Positions 7,857-14,851 of a stretch of 28,659 nt of DNA are shown here, one piece after another. Under the pieces are notes generated by a model that searched no databases, had not been told where the DNA came from, and saw only the letters and a list, made by a program, of their open reading frames with translations. The stretch comes from 79-D21 sp964521575. GTDB taxonomy: Bacteria; Synergistota; Synergistia; Synergistales; 79-D21. The stretch covers positions 1 to 28,659 of the forward strand of contig CAZFSR010000017.1 of assembly GCA_964521575.1 (NCBI GenBank), given 5' to 3'. Position numbers and translations under genes: made by a program. The first letter of the stretch is position 1; each line of letters opens with the position of its first letter.

Positions 7857-8615
7857 GTGGAAGGAATCCAGCTGAGGCATGATGGGAGAAAGCCGGACGA
7901 GCTCCGGCCGGTTTCGATCCGCAAGGCGGTCAACCTATACGCCGAAGGATCCGCCCTGGTTGATTGGGGAAATACGAAAGTCCTCTGCACCGCTTCCGTT
8001 GAAGAAAAAGTCCCTCCGTTCCTGAAGGGGAGCGGCAAGGGCTGGGTCACCGCGGAGTACGCCATGCTTCCCCGGTCGACCCACACCCGTACGCCGAGGG
8101 ATTCGGTCAGGGGCATTGGCGGCAGAAGCCACGAGATCCAGCGCCTGATCGGGAGATCGATGCGCTCGGTTATCGACCTGTCGCTTCTCGGAGAACGGAC
8201 GATATGGGTCGACTGCGATGTTCTCCAGGCCGATGGGGGTACGCGGACGGCAGCGATCACGGGAGCTTTCGTGGCTGTGGTTGAATCGCTACGTTGCCTG
8301 AAGGAGCGCGGGATGATCCGACAGTTCCCCGTAACCGGCTTCGTAGCGGCGGCCAGCACCGGCCGTGTGGACGGGATGGTTCTGCTGGACCTCGATTACA
8401 CGGAAGACAGCCGCGCGGAAGTGGATTTCAACGTGGTCATGACCCGCGAAGGGGAATTCGTCGAGGTCCAGGGCACGGGCGAAAGCGGTCCCTTCAATCG
8501 GGAAAGCCTTCTTGAGATGCTTGACTTGGCCGAATACGGGATAAGGCGCCTCATCCGGCTTCAGGAGGATTGCCTAGTCCTCTCGGAGGAAGAAAAACGT
8601 GCCCTGTCCCTTTGA
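7857..8615 (+). CDS. rph: Ribonuclease PH
   Basis: A phosphorolytic 3'-5' exoribonuclease that trims tRNA 3' ends. LRHDGRKPDELRPV at the N-terminus, the phosphate-site region EYAMLPRSTHTRTPRDS, RSMRSVIDLSLLGERTIWVD, the DCDVLQADGGTRTAAITG block and the DLDYTEDSRAEVDFNVVMT block are all present, and 252 residues is the normal length. It starts with GTG at 7857, a few bases after GGAGGGAG. Its end overlaps rdgB by 17 bases. The rph-rdgB pairing is common in bacteria. Confidence 0.95.
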   Translation: MEGIQLRHDGRKPDELRPVSIRKAVNLYAEGSALVDWGNTKVLCTASVEEKVPPFLKGSGKGWVTAEYAMLPRSTHTRTPRDSVRGIGGRSHEIQRLIGRSMRSVIDLSLLGERTIWVDCDVLQADGGTRTAAITGAFVAVVESLRCLKERGMIRQFPVTGFVAAASTGRVDGMVLLDLDYTEDSRAEVDFNVVMTREGEFVEVQGTGESGPFNRESLLEMLDLAEYGIRRLIRLQEDCLVLSEEEKRALSL

Positions 8616-9183
8616 AGTGGTCCTGGCGAGCGGGAATGCCCACAAATTCGGCGAGTTAAGCGAGCTTTTCGCCCCAATCGGGGTTTCGCTCGTTTTTGGT
8701 CCCGACCGGCTCGAACTAGACGTCGAGGAATCCGGGAAGAGTTATGCGGAAAACGCTCTCCTGAAGGCGATGGCCTGGTCGAAGGCCCTCGGGATGCCGG
8801 CCCTGGCGGACGACAGCGGGTTGGAAGTCCAGGCTCTGGGTTGGGCTCCCGGCCTTTTTTCCTCACGGGTCGCTCCGACCGACGGCGACAGGATCCGGTG
8901 GCTACTCGACCGCATGCGGCATGAAGAATGCCGCACGGCCCGGTTCGTTGCCTGCCTTGCCCTTGTCAGGCCGGGTCGTTCGGGCACAAGGGTCATCCTA
9001 TCGGAAGGTTTCTGCTGGGGAAAGATCGCGGCAAAAGCATCGGGCTGTTCAGGTTTCGGCTATGACCCGGTCTTCATCCCCAGGGGGCACGGCAAAAGCT
9101 TCGGCGAGCTCGGTGAAGGTGTAAAATCACGCATATCGCACCGTGCTGTTGCGAGCTTCGCAATGCGGGATATGCTGGAATAG
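8599..9183 (+). CDS. rdgB: XTP/dITP diphosphatase (non-canonical purine NTP pyrophosphatase)
   Basis: Removes inosine and xanthosine triphosphates from the nucleotide pool. The HAM1/RdgB signature is clear: VLASGNAHKFGELSELF at the N-terminus, SYAENALLKAMAWSKALG, the metal/general-base block LADDSGLEVQALGWAPGLFS, GFGYDPVFIP, and SHRAVA at the C-terminus. It has 194 residues, as expected. It begins with GTG at 8599 inside the end of rph, preceded by GGAGG (8585-8589), so translation is probably coupled. An ATG start would lose the conserved N-terminal nucleotide-binding loop. Confidence 0.94.
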   Translation: MPCPFEVVLASGNAHKFGELSELFAPIGVSLVFGPDRLELDVEESGKSYAENALLKAMAWSKALGMPALADDSGLEVQALGWAPGLFSSRVAPTDGDRIRWLLDRMRHEECRTARFVACLALVRPGRSGTRVILSEGFCWGKIAAKASGCSGFGYDPVFIPRGHGKSFGELGEGVKSRISHRAVASFAMRDMLE

Positions 9184-9244
9184 GCATCTATGGTAAAATC
9201 TCTTTCTGTCCGCTTTGGAGAAACGGATTAGGGGGTGCTTCTAT

Positions 9245-9478
9245 TTGAAGATCGTTTTCGGTTTGGTTCATATCGTCCTCTGCGTAGCGCTCATCGGGGT
9301 CATCATGCTTCAGCACAGGAAGAGCGGCGGTTTCCAGGGGCTTTTCGGGGGCGGCACCCAGGCAGACATGGGAGGCGGGCAATGGCAGCGCCTGAGCGCC
9401 ATGACCAAGGTCACCGTCGGACTGATGGGGCTCTTCATGGCGATGTCGCTGGTCCTGGTGCTTCTTTCCTATAACTAG
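9245..9478 (+). CDS. secG: SecG, preprotein translocase subunit
   Basis: The small inner-membrane partner of SecYE that aids protein export. The 77-residue protein has two helices (about 3-20 and 55-75) joined by a Gly-rich cytoplasmic loop containing GGFQGLFGGGTQADMGGG, the usual SecG layout. The start is taken as TTG at 9245, because the GGGGGTG motif lies about 7 bases upstream and the first residues then match other SecG proteins (KIVFGLVHIVLCVALIGVIM). The in-frame TTG at 9215 would add a basic tail and lacks a good ribosome-binding site. Confidence 0.85.
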   Translation: MKIVFGLVHIVLCVALIGVIMLQHRKSGGFQGLFGGGTQADMGGGQWQRLSAMTKVTVGLMGLFMAMSLVLVLLSYN

Positions 9479-9496
9479 GCTGAAAGGATTTTCCCT

Positions 9497-10552
9497 ATGG
9501 GTGCTTCCCGCCAGCTCGATTCGATGAAGGACGTGCACGATCTCTCCGTGGGGAAGTCGCGGCTCTTCAGCGCGACTCACGAGGAAATCCTCCTCGGGGA
9601 GACGACGGATGTCTATTTCGTCAAGACACTCGAACTCCTGCGGGCGTGCGGATGCGCCGACAGGCCGGTCGTGGCGGAGGTTTTTGCCCGCGGGGCGGGA
9701 ATTTATGCGGGCTTGCCAGAAGTCCTGGCCCTGTTCCAGGACAAGCCCGGGCTTGAAGTGGAATCGGTTGCCGAGGGTGATCCGTTCGCAACGAAAGAAA
9801 CAGTCATGCGGATTCGGGGGCCCTACTCCAGTTTCGGCATGTACGAAACCGTCCTTCTCGGGATGCTTGCCAGCGCGAGCGGCTGGGCCACAGCCGCCAG
9901 GGAGTGTGTTGAAGCGGCAGCCGGGAAACCGGTCCTGAGTTTCGGTGCCCGCCACGTCCACCCTGCAATCGCTTCAGTCATGGAGCGGACTGCGGTCGTG
10001 GCCGGAGGTTGCCAGGGCGCCAGCTGCATCCTCGGGGCGAAGCTTGCCGGCGTCGAACCACGGGGGACCATCCCCCACGCAGCCATCATCATCGTGGGAG
10101 ACACGCTTGAAGTGGCGGAGGCTTACGATCGTTTCCTGCCCGAAGGCGAACCGCGGATCATCCTGGTGGACACGTTCAAGGACGAGGCGGAAGAAACCTT
10201 GAGAGTCGCGCGAAGCCTGGGCGACAGGCTTTCGGGAATCCGGCTCGATACGCCCGGCGAGCGGGGCGGAGTGACGGCGGAGCTCGTCAGGGAAGTCCGG
10301 TGGCGTCTCGACCAGGCGGGGTACCGTCATGTCCAGATCATCGTGTCGGGAGGGCTGAACCCTGACCGGATCCGGCTCCTGGCGAGTGTCGGTGCGGATG
10401 CTTTCGGCGTCGGAAGCTACATTGCCCATGCCACGCCGAGGGATATGACCATGGACATCAAGATGGTCGACGGTACGCCGGTCGCGAAAAGGGGAAGGCT
10501 GCCGGGACTCATCGATAACCCCCGGCTTCGGGAGGTCCTGCGTACGGACTGA
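9497..10552 (+). CDS. pncB: Nicotinate phosphoribosyltransferase
   Basis: Converts nicotinate and PRPP to nicotinate mononucleotide in NAD salvage. The 351-residue protein is the shorter form found in Thermotoga and archaea. Supporting motifs are FGARHVHPAIASVMERTAV with the catalytic His region, GTIPHAAIIIVGDT, ILVDTFKDEAEET, IRLDTPGERGG and IIVSGGLNPDRI, and FGVGSYIAHA as the phosphate-binding end of the barrel. Quinolinate phosphoribosyltransferase (NadC) shares the fold but has a different N-terminus and normally sits beside nadA/nadB. The ATG follows AAAGGA and lies 18 bases after secG, so the two may be co-transcribed. Confidence 0.85.
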   Translation: MGASRQLDSMKDVHDLSVGKSRLFSATHEEILLGETTDVYFVKTLELLRACGCADRPVVAEVFARGAGIYAGLPEVLALFQDKPGLEVESVAEGDPFATKETVMRIRGPYSSFGMYETVLLGMLASASGWATAARECVEAAAGKPVLSFGARHVHPAIASVMERTAVVAGGCQGASCILGAKLAGVEPRGTIPHAAIIIVGDTLEVAEAYDRFLPEGEPRIILVDTFKDEAEETLRVARSLGDRLSGIRLDTPGERGGVTAELVREVRWRLDQAGYRHVQIIVSGGLNPDRIRLLASVGADAFGVGSYIAHATPRDMTMDIKMVDGTPVAKRGRLPGLIDNPRLREVLRTD

Positions 10553-10641
10553 TCTCCGGGACTGCAGGGGTAATGACATCAGAAAACAATCAGGTTTTCA
10601 AGACGGGGGCCCTACCACACTCCCGCCAGAGAGAACCTTTC

Positions 10642-10670
10642 TTGACAGTGCCGGATACCTCCGGTATGAT
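10642..10670 (+). promoter_or_regulatory. Promoter of rplM-rpsI
   Basis: TTGACA (10642-10647) and TATGAT (10665-10670) are separated by 17 bases, close to the sigma-70 consensus. The spacer contains a small inverted repeat (ATACC / GGTAT) just before the -10. Transcription would begin near 10678 and leave a leader of about 50 bases before rplM, too short for a large riboregulator. Confidence 0.8.
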
Positions 10671-10728
10671 TCATTAGCTTTTTCGAAAGGGAATCTGCAG
10701 TTGGATCCCATGAAGGAGTGAGTGGTGA

Positions 10729-11160
10729 ATGATTGGCAAGCGCAGTTACCTTGCGAGAAAAGAAACGGTGCAGCATAAGTGGTATGTCGTGGACGCGGCG
10801 GACAAGCCGATCGGCCGGGTGGCGGTCATGGTCGCCCGAATCCTTTCCGGCAAGAACAAGCCGATCTTCACTCCCCATGTCGATACCGGCGATTTTGTCA
10901 TTGTCGTCAACGCGGACAAGGTTGTCCTGACAGGCAAGAAAGCGGAGCGCGAACGTATCCACTGGCATACCGGCTACCCGGGCGGGATCAAATCCGTCAC
11001 GATGGGCGAGATGCTGGAAAAGAAGCCGGAGCGGCTTTTCGAGCGCGTCGTGAAGGGAATGCTTCCGAAAACCCGGCTGGATTACATCCGCAAGCTCAAG
11101 GTCTACGCCGGGCCGAACCATCCCCACGCGGCCCAGATGCCCGAGAAACTCGAAGACTGA
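10729..11160 (+). CDS. rplM: 50S ribosomal protein L13
   Basis: The 143-residue sequence matches L13: KWYVVDAADKPIGRVA, the conserved LSGKNKPIFTPHVDTGDFV, VLTGKKAERERIHWHTGYPGG, and MLPKTRLDYIRKLKVYAG followed by HPHAAQ. L13 binds 23S rRNA early in assembly of the large subunit. AAGGAG at 10712-10717 lies upstream. It is followed by rpsI after 32 bases, the near-universal rplM-rpsI pair. Confidence 0.97.
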   Translation: MIGKRSYLARKETVQHKWYVVDAADKPIGRVAVMVARILSGKNKPIFTPHVDTGDFVIVVNADKVVLTGKKAERERIHWHTGYPGGIKSVTMGEMLEKKPERLFERVVKGMLPKTRLDYIRKLKVYAGPNHPHAAQMPEKLED

Positions 11161-11192
11161 TTCGTCGTTTTCGAAAAGAGGAGGGAACACAG

Positions 11193-11588
11193 GTGCAATC
11201 CACGGCTTACAACTGGGGCACTGGAAGGCGAAAGGAAGCTATCGCCCGCGTTCGGGTGCGTCCCGGTGAAGGGAAATTCCTCATCAACAACCGCGAAGTC
11301 AGCGACTACTTCCCCCGCTCGACCTGGCAGCTGATTGCTCTCAAGCCGCTGAAGGTCGGAGGAGTGGAGGGAAAGGTCGACGTGTTTGTCAGGGCTCACG
11401 GAGGGGGTCTCACCGGGCAATCCGGTGCGACGTCCCTGGGTATCGCGAGAGCCCTGCTCAAGCTGAATCCCGATCTGCGGCCCGCGCTGAAGCGCGCCGG
11501 TCTCCTCACCCGCGACCCGCGCATGGTCGAGCGCCAGAAGTTCGGCCAGAAAGGTGCCCGCGCCCGCAACCAGTACTCCAAGCGTTAA
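11193..11588 (+). CDS. rpsI: 30S ribosomal protein S9
   Basis: The 131-residue protein shows TGRRKEAIARVRVRPGEGK, the DYFPRSTW region, GGGLTGQSGATSLGIARALL and the basic C-terminal tail ending in QYSKR that reaches toward the P-site tRNA. GTG at 11193 is the start: GAGGAGGGA lies 8-12 bases before it and the residue alignment begins here. A longer in-frame reading back to 10779 only overlaps rplM in another frame and is not real. A terminator follows 12 bases after the stop. Confidence 0.97.
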   Translation: MQSTAYNWGTGRRKEAIARVRVRPGEGKFLINNREVSDYFPRSTWQLIALKPLKVGGVEGKVDVFVRAHGGGLTGQSGATSLGIARALLKLNPDLRPALKRAGLLTRDPRMVERQKFGQKGARARNQYSKR

Positions 11589-11600
11589 AGCAGTGCAGTC

Positions 11601-11634
11601 AGGGAGGCCCCTTTGGGAGGCCTCCCTTTTTTTT
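11601..11634 (+). terminator. Rho-independent terminator after rpsI
   Basis: AGGGAGGCC (11601-11609) pairs perfectly with GGCCTCCCT (11619-11627) around a 9-base loop, and a run of eight T follows. It separates the ribosomal protein operon from the efflux locus. Confidence 0.95.
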
Positions 11635-11642
11635 GCAAGCAC

Positions 11643-11697
11643 TTGACGGACCGGTTGGTCTGTAATATCTTCTCTCGAGAAGACAGACCGAACGGTC
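11643..11697 (+). promoter_or_regulatory. Promoter with two TetR-type operators
   Basis: TTGACG (11643-11648) and TATCTT (11666-11671), 17 bases apart, make a plausible -35/-10 pair. The palindrome GACCGGTTGGTC (11649-11660) fills the spacer. A second palindrome of the same form, GACCGAACGGTC (11686-11697), lies just before the tetR ribosome-binding site. Their centres are 37 bases apart. The two share a GACC-N4-GGTC frame and are likely operators of the adjacent TetR protein, giving autorepression of the whole efflux operon. Confidence 0.8.
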
Positions 11698-11710
11698 GGG
11701 AGGACGGGAT

Positions 11711-12340
11711 ATGGCGAGGAACGATGAAATCGAATCGAAGGAAATGACCCGTAGAAAGATTCTGGATGTGGCCCGCAGGAACTTTGCGCTTCACGGGTTC
11801 GAGGGGGCAAGCGTCGAAGGCATCGTCAAGGAGTCCGGACTGAGCAAGGGAGCCCTTTATTGGCACTTCCCCGGGAAGCTTGAGCTCTACAGGGAAATCA
11901 TGGGAGAGGAAACAAGGCGGATCATGCAGTATTTCAGGGTTCCCGAGGAAACGAAGGGACACGTCGATCCGGTTGCATTCCTGGTGGAAAAGGGGAAAGC
12001 GATGATCGAGGACCTGACCGAAAACCCCGAGAGCCGCTTGCTTTGGGTTGACCTGACCGTCGTAGCGCAACGCGGTGATTCGCTTTCCAGGAACCTGGCA
12101 GGGGAGATCATCGATAGCGTCCTTGATTCGATCCTTCCTGAACTGGACAAGGCCTTTTCGGAAAAGATGCCGGACCGTCATTCCCTGAGTCCCAGGGATA
12201 GCCTTCTGTGCCTGACCCACATTTTCGACGGCCTTGCCGTCAACCTGGGCCTTCGGCTTAAGGCGGAAGACGCGAAACGCTACTGGGAGATCATGGTCCG
12301 TATGTTGCTGGAAAAGGGGTGTGAACGTGAAAAACCGTAA
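11711..12340 (+). CDS. TetR/AcrR family repressor of the efflux operon
   Basis: A 209-residue regulator. The N-terminal DNA-binding domain (about residues 14-60) is a typical TetR helix-turn-helix: RRKILDVARRNFALHGFEGA, then GIVKESGLSKGALYWHFPGK and LELYREIM. The C-terminal ligand domain is variable and resembles AcrR-type sensors with a helical dimer interface. It is the first gene of the operon and overlaps the TolC-like gene by 14 bases; the palindromic operators in its promoter suggest that it represses itself and the pump until a substrate binds. The ligand cannot be read from the sequence. Confidence 0.9.
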   Translation: MARNDEIESKEMTRRKILDVARRNFALHGFEGASVEGIVKESGLSKGALYWHFPGKLELYREIMGEETRRIMQYFRVPEETKGHVDPVAFLVEKGKAMIEDLTENPESRLLWVDLTVVAQRGDSLSRNLAGEIIDSVLDSILPELDKAFSEKMPDRHSLSPRDSLLCLTHIFDGLAVNLGLRLKAEDAKRYWEIMVRMLLEKGCEREKP

Positions 12341-13691
12341 ATTGCTGTTCCTGTTCCTGATTTTCCTGGCGGTTTGCCTTTTGGTGCTGGTCGTGGGGCG
12401 CCTGGCCTGGGGTGCCGAAAGTGTCGAAACGCTCACCCTCGAGAAGGTTCTCGAGATCTCCCGGGAAGGCAATCCGCTTATCCTCGCTTCCGAAGCCCGG
12501 GTGAAGCAGGCTCGGGGGAAACTGGTCCAGGCCCGGTCGGAGCAACTTCCCCAGGTATCTGCGTCCCTGGGATACCAGAAACTGAACGAGCAGCCCGAAA
12601 CCTATGCGTTCGGTCTGGACGGCATCACGCCGATCGGGATCGTCCCGCTGGGATACGAAGAAACCTGGCAGGCCGCCGTGAGCCTGAGCCAGGTCCTCTA
12701 TAGCGGAGGGTCGCTTTCGGCCCGGGTCGAGGCGGAGCGACTGGCCGTGTCGGCCCGGGAATGCGAGAGGGAACGGACCGTCCAATCCGTGGAGAACGGT
12801 GTCCGGAGGGCCTTTTACGGGCTTCAGAGAAGCCTTTCGAGGCGTGAGGTGGCAAAAGAGGCCCTGGAACTCTCGAAGGAGCACCTGCGGCAGGTGGAGG
12901 CCTTCTACAGGGCCGGGGTCGTGGCGCAGAACGAGGTCCTTCGGGTCCAGGTGGCGGTTTCCTCGGCGAAGCTGAACCTGATCCGGGCCGAAAGTGCCGT
13001 GCAGGTGGCCTGGAAGCAGCTTGAAAGAATCGTGGGGAAAAGCCTTGAGGGGCGGTTCGCAGTCCCCTCCGGCGATTCGGATTTGGAAAACTTCGGCGTC
13101 CCCGAAGATCCGCTTTCCAGGGCGCTGGCACAGAGACCCGAGCTGAATGGGCTGGAAGCATCCAGGAAAGCAGCACTCATGACGCTAAAGGCGGTCAGGG
13201 GACAGGTCATGCCCCAGGTGGGCTTTGCCGCCCGTGCTTCCGTGGCGGATGAGGATTTCTTTCCCTCCGAACAGGATGAGTGGAGCCTCTCGGTCTTTGC
13301 GCGCTTCAGGCTTTTCGACTCCGGCAAGGTCCACGGGCAGGCGGTGGAGGCCCAGGGTGCGGCAGACGAATTGCTCAACCGCCTCGAGGACATGAAGCGC
13401 CAGATCTCCCTGGAGGTGTCGGCTTCGAAGGTTGGCCTGGAAGGGGCGGTCCAGAGGGTGAAAGTCGCTTCGGATGCCGAACTGCAGGCGGAAGAGGACT
13501 ACCGTATGGCCCTGAAGCGGTACCAGGCCCAGGTTGGGACCAATATCGACGTGCTGGATGCCCGCCTGGCCCTCACCGATGCCCGGAATGCAAAGGCCGA
13601 TGCCGTGGCAGAGGCAAGGACCGCGTATGGCGATCTGCTCTTCGCGATGGGTGAACCCCCCGCAGGGGAAAAGAAGGAGACGACACGATGA
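12327..13691 (+). CDS. TolC-family outer membrane efflux protein
   Basis: Forms the trimeric outer-membrane channel of the tripartite pump. A signal peptide lies at residues 1-30 (LLFLFLIFLAVCLLVLVV) and the mature part shows two OEP repeats: LTLEKVLEISREGNPLI with KQARGKLVQARSEQLPQVSA, then a second half from about 245 with RALAQRPELNGLEASRKAAL and RYQAQVGTNIDVLDARLALT. Long helices rich in Ala, Gln and Glu fit the periplasmic barrel. GTG at 12327 is chosen because AAAGGGG lies 8 bases upstream and the signal peptide starts immediately. It is 454 residues, and the adaptor gene overlaps its stop by 4 bases. Confidence 0.9.
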   Translation: MKNRKLLFLFLIFLAVCLLVLVVGRLAWGAESVETLTLEKVLEISREGNPLILASEARVKQARGKLVQARSEQLPQVSASLGYQKLNEQPETYAFGLDGITPIGIVPLGYEETWQAAVSLSQVLYSGGSLSARVEAERLAVSARECERERTVQSVENGVRRAFYGLQRSLSRREVAKEALELSKEHLRQVEAFYRAGVVAQNEVLRVQVAVSSAKLNLIRAESAVQVAWKQLERIVGKSLEGRFAVPSGDSDLENFGVPEDPLSRALAQRPELNGLEASRKAALMTLKAVRGQVMPQVGFAARASVADEDFFPSEQDEWSLSVFARFRLFDSGKVHGQAVEAQGAADELLNRLEDMKRQISLEVSASKVGLEGAVQRVKVASDAELQAEEDYRMALKRYQAQVGTNIDVLDARLALTDARNAKADAVAEARTAYGDLLFAMGEPPAGEKKETTR

Positions 13692-14851
13692 CGGTACGAC
13701 TTCCCGAAATCTTCAAAGCCCGCCGTTTCGGGCTGATCGCAGGGGTAGCGGCGCTTTTCCTGGCCCTGATCGTTTTCCGGGGATACCAGCAGCACCAACT
13801 GAACTCGAAGCCGATCGAAGCCGAGAGGGTTCCGGTCGAATTAACCCTTCCCGAAGTCCGGACTTTCACGGACGAAGTTTCTTTTGTCGCGAACCTCGAA
13901 CCGGAGGAGCAGGCCGCCGTTGTCGCCAAGCTCGCGGGAAAGACCGTGCTCCGGGTTCTTGTTGACATCGGTTCTCCTGTCAAGGCCGGACAGGTTCTGG
14001 CGGTCCTGGACGATAGCCTGCTGAGGCCCCAGCTTGCCCAGGGGGAAGCCACGGTCGAAAAGGCCAGGGCGGCCCTGGCCCAGGCTGAAACCCAACTGCA
14101 GACGGTGCGCAAGGATTTCGCCCGTTACGAACAGCTTTACGGCGAAAAGGTCATCAGCGGCCAGCAATTCGATCACGCGAAGGGACAAGTCGAGCTCGCG
14201 GAAGCCGGAAGGAGGCTGGCCAGCAAACAGCTTGCGGAAGCCTCTTCAGGGCTGAACCAGGTCAGTGTTCTTATGGGCTACCATGTTTTGAGGGCACCGA
14301 TTTCGGGAGTGATCGCCGCGCGCTTCATCGACCCCGGAGATACCAGTTCTGCCGAAAAGGCCGCCTTCCTGATCAATCGCCAGGAAATCCTGACCGTGAC
14401 AGGTTCCGTTCCCGAAGAGGCCTTTGCGAAGCTGAAGGTGGGCCAGGAAGGAACCGTCACCCTGGATGCTCTTGGAGAAAAGTCTTTCAAGGCAAAAGTC
14501 CTGAGGCTATCCCCCGCAATCGACCCGGTTACCCGGACCGGCCAGGCTGAATTGCAGATGAAGGCGGTGGAGGGGATGAAACCGGGGATGTATGCCCGCG
14601 TAAAGCTGGGAGTGGGATCCCATGAAGGCTTGTCGGTTCCGAGAGAGGCCGTGAAAACCCTGCCGGGCACGGGTGAAAGGCGGGTCTTCCTTGAAAAGGA
14701 AGGGAAGGCGGTAAGCCGCGTGATCCGAACGGGAACCGAGGAAGGGGACAGCGTGGAAGTGGTGGAAGGTCTCAAAGCCGAAGAACCCGTCATCGTCACA
14801 CAATCCGCGAGGATCGGCGAGGGAACGGCCGTGGAGGTGGCCAAGCCTTGA
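13688..14851 (+). CDS. RND efflux periplasmic adaptor subunit (HlyD/AcrA type)
   Basis: A membrane-fusion protein linking the RND pump to the TolC channel. One N-terminal membrane helix (about 13-30, FGLIAGVAALFLALIVF) anchors it; no lipobox Cys is seen. The lipoyl half-motifs VLVDIGSPVKAGQVLAVLDD and HVLRAPISGVIAARFIDPGD flank a coiled-coil hairpin (about 115-175) with repeated Ala, Gln and Glu. A beta-barrel domain (VTGSVPEEAFAKLKVGQEG) and a C-terminal membrane-proximal domain follow. The 387-residue length is normal. Its ATG overlaps the upstream stop (ATGA), and its own stop overlaps the next gene, so the three are coupled. Confidence 0.92.
   Translation: MTVRLPEIFKARRFGLIAGVAALFLALIVFRGYQQHQLNSKPIEAERVPVELTLPEVRTFTDEVSFVANLEPEEQAAVVAKLAGKTVLRVLVDIGSPVKAGQVLAVLDDSLLRPQLAQGEATVEKARAALAQAETQLQTVRKDFARYEQLYGEKVISGQQFDHAKGQVELAEAGRRLASKQLAEASSGLNQVSVLMGYHVLRAPISGVIAARFIDPGDTSSAEKAAFLINRQEILTVTGSVPEEAFAKLKVGQEGTVTLDALGEKSFKAKVLRLSPAIDPVTRTGQAELQMKAVEGMKPGMYARVKLGVGSHEGLSVPREAVKTLPGTGERRVFLEKEGKAVSRVIRTGTEEGDSVEVVEGLKAEEPVIVTQSARIGEGTAVEVAKP

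Noticed and set aside
9131..9175. Inverted repeat GCATATC/GATATGC at the end of rdgB as a terminator
   Set aside because: No T run follows, and the region is coding for conserved RdgB C-terminal residues.
10779..11588. 269-residue reading that joins a frame inside rplM to rpsI
   Set aside because: Only the part from GTG 11193 matches S9; the upstream part is an out-of-frame reading of rplM.
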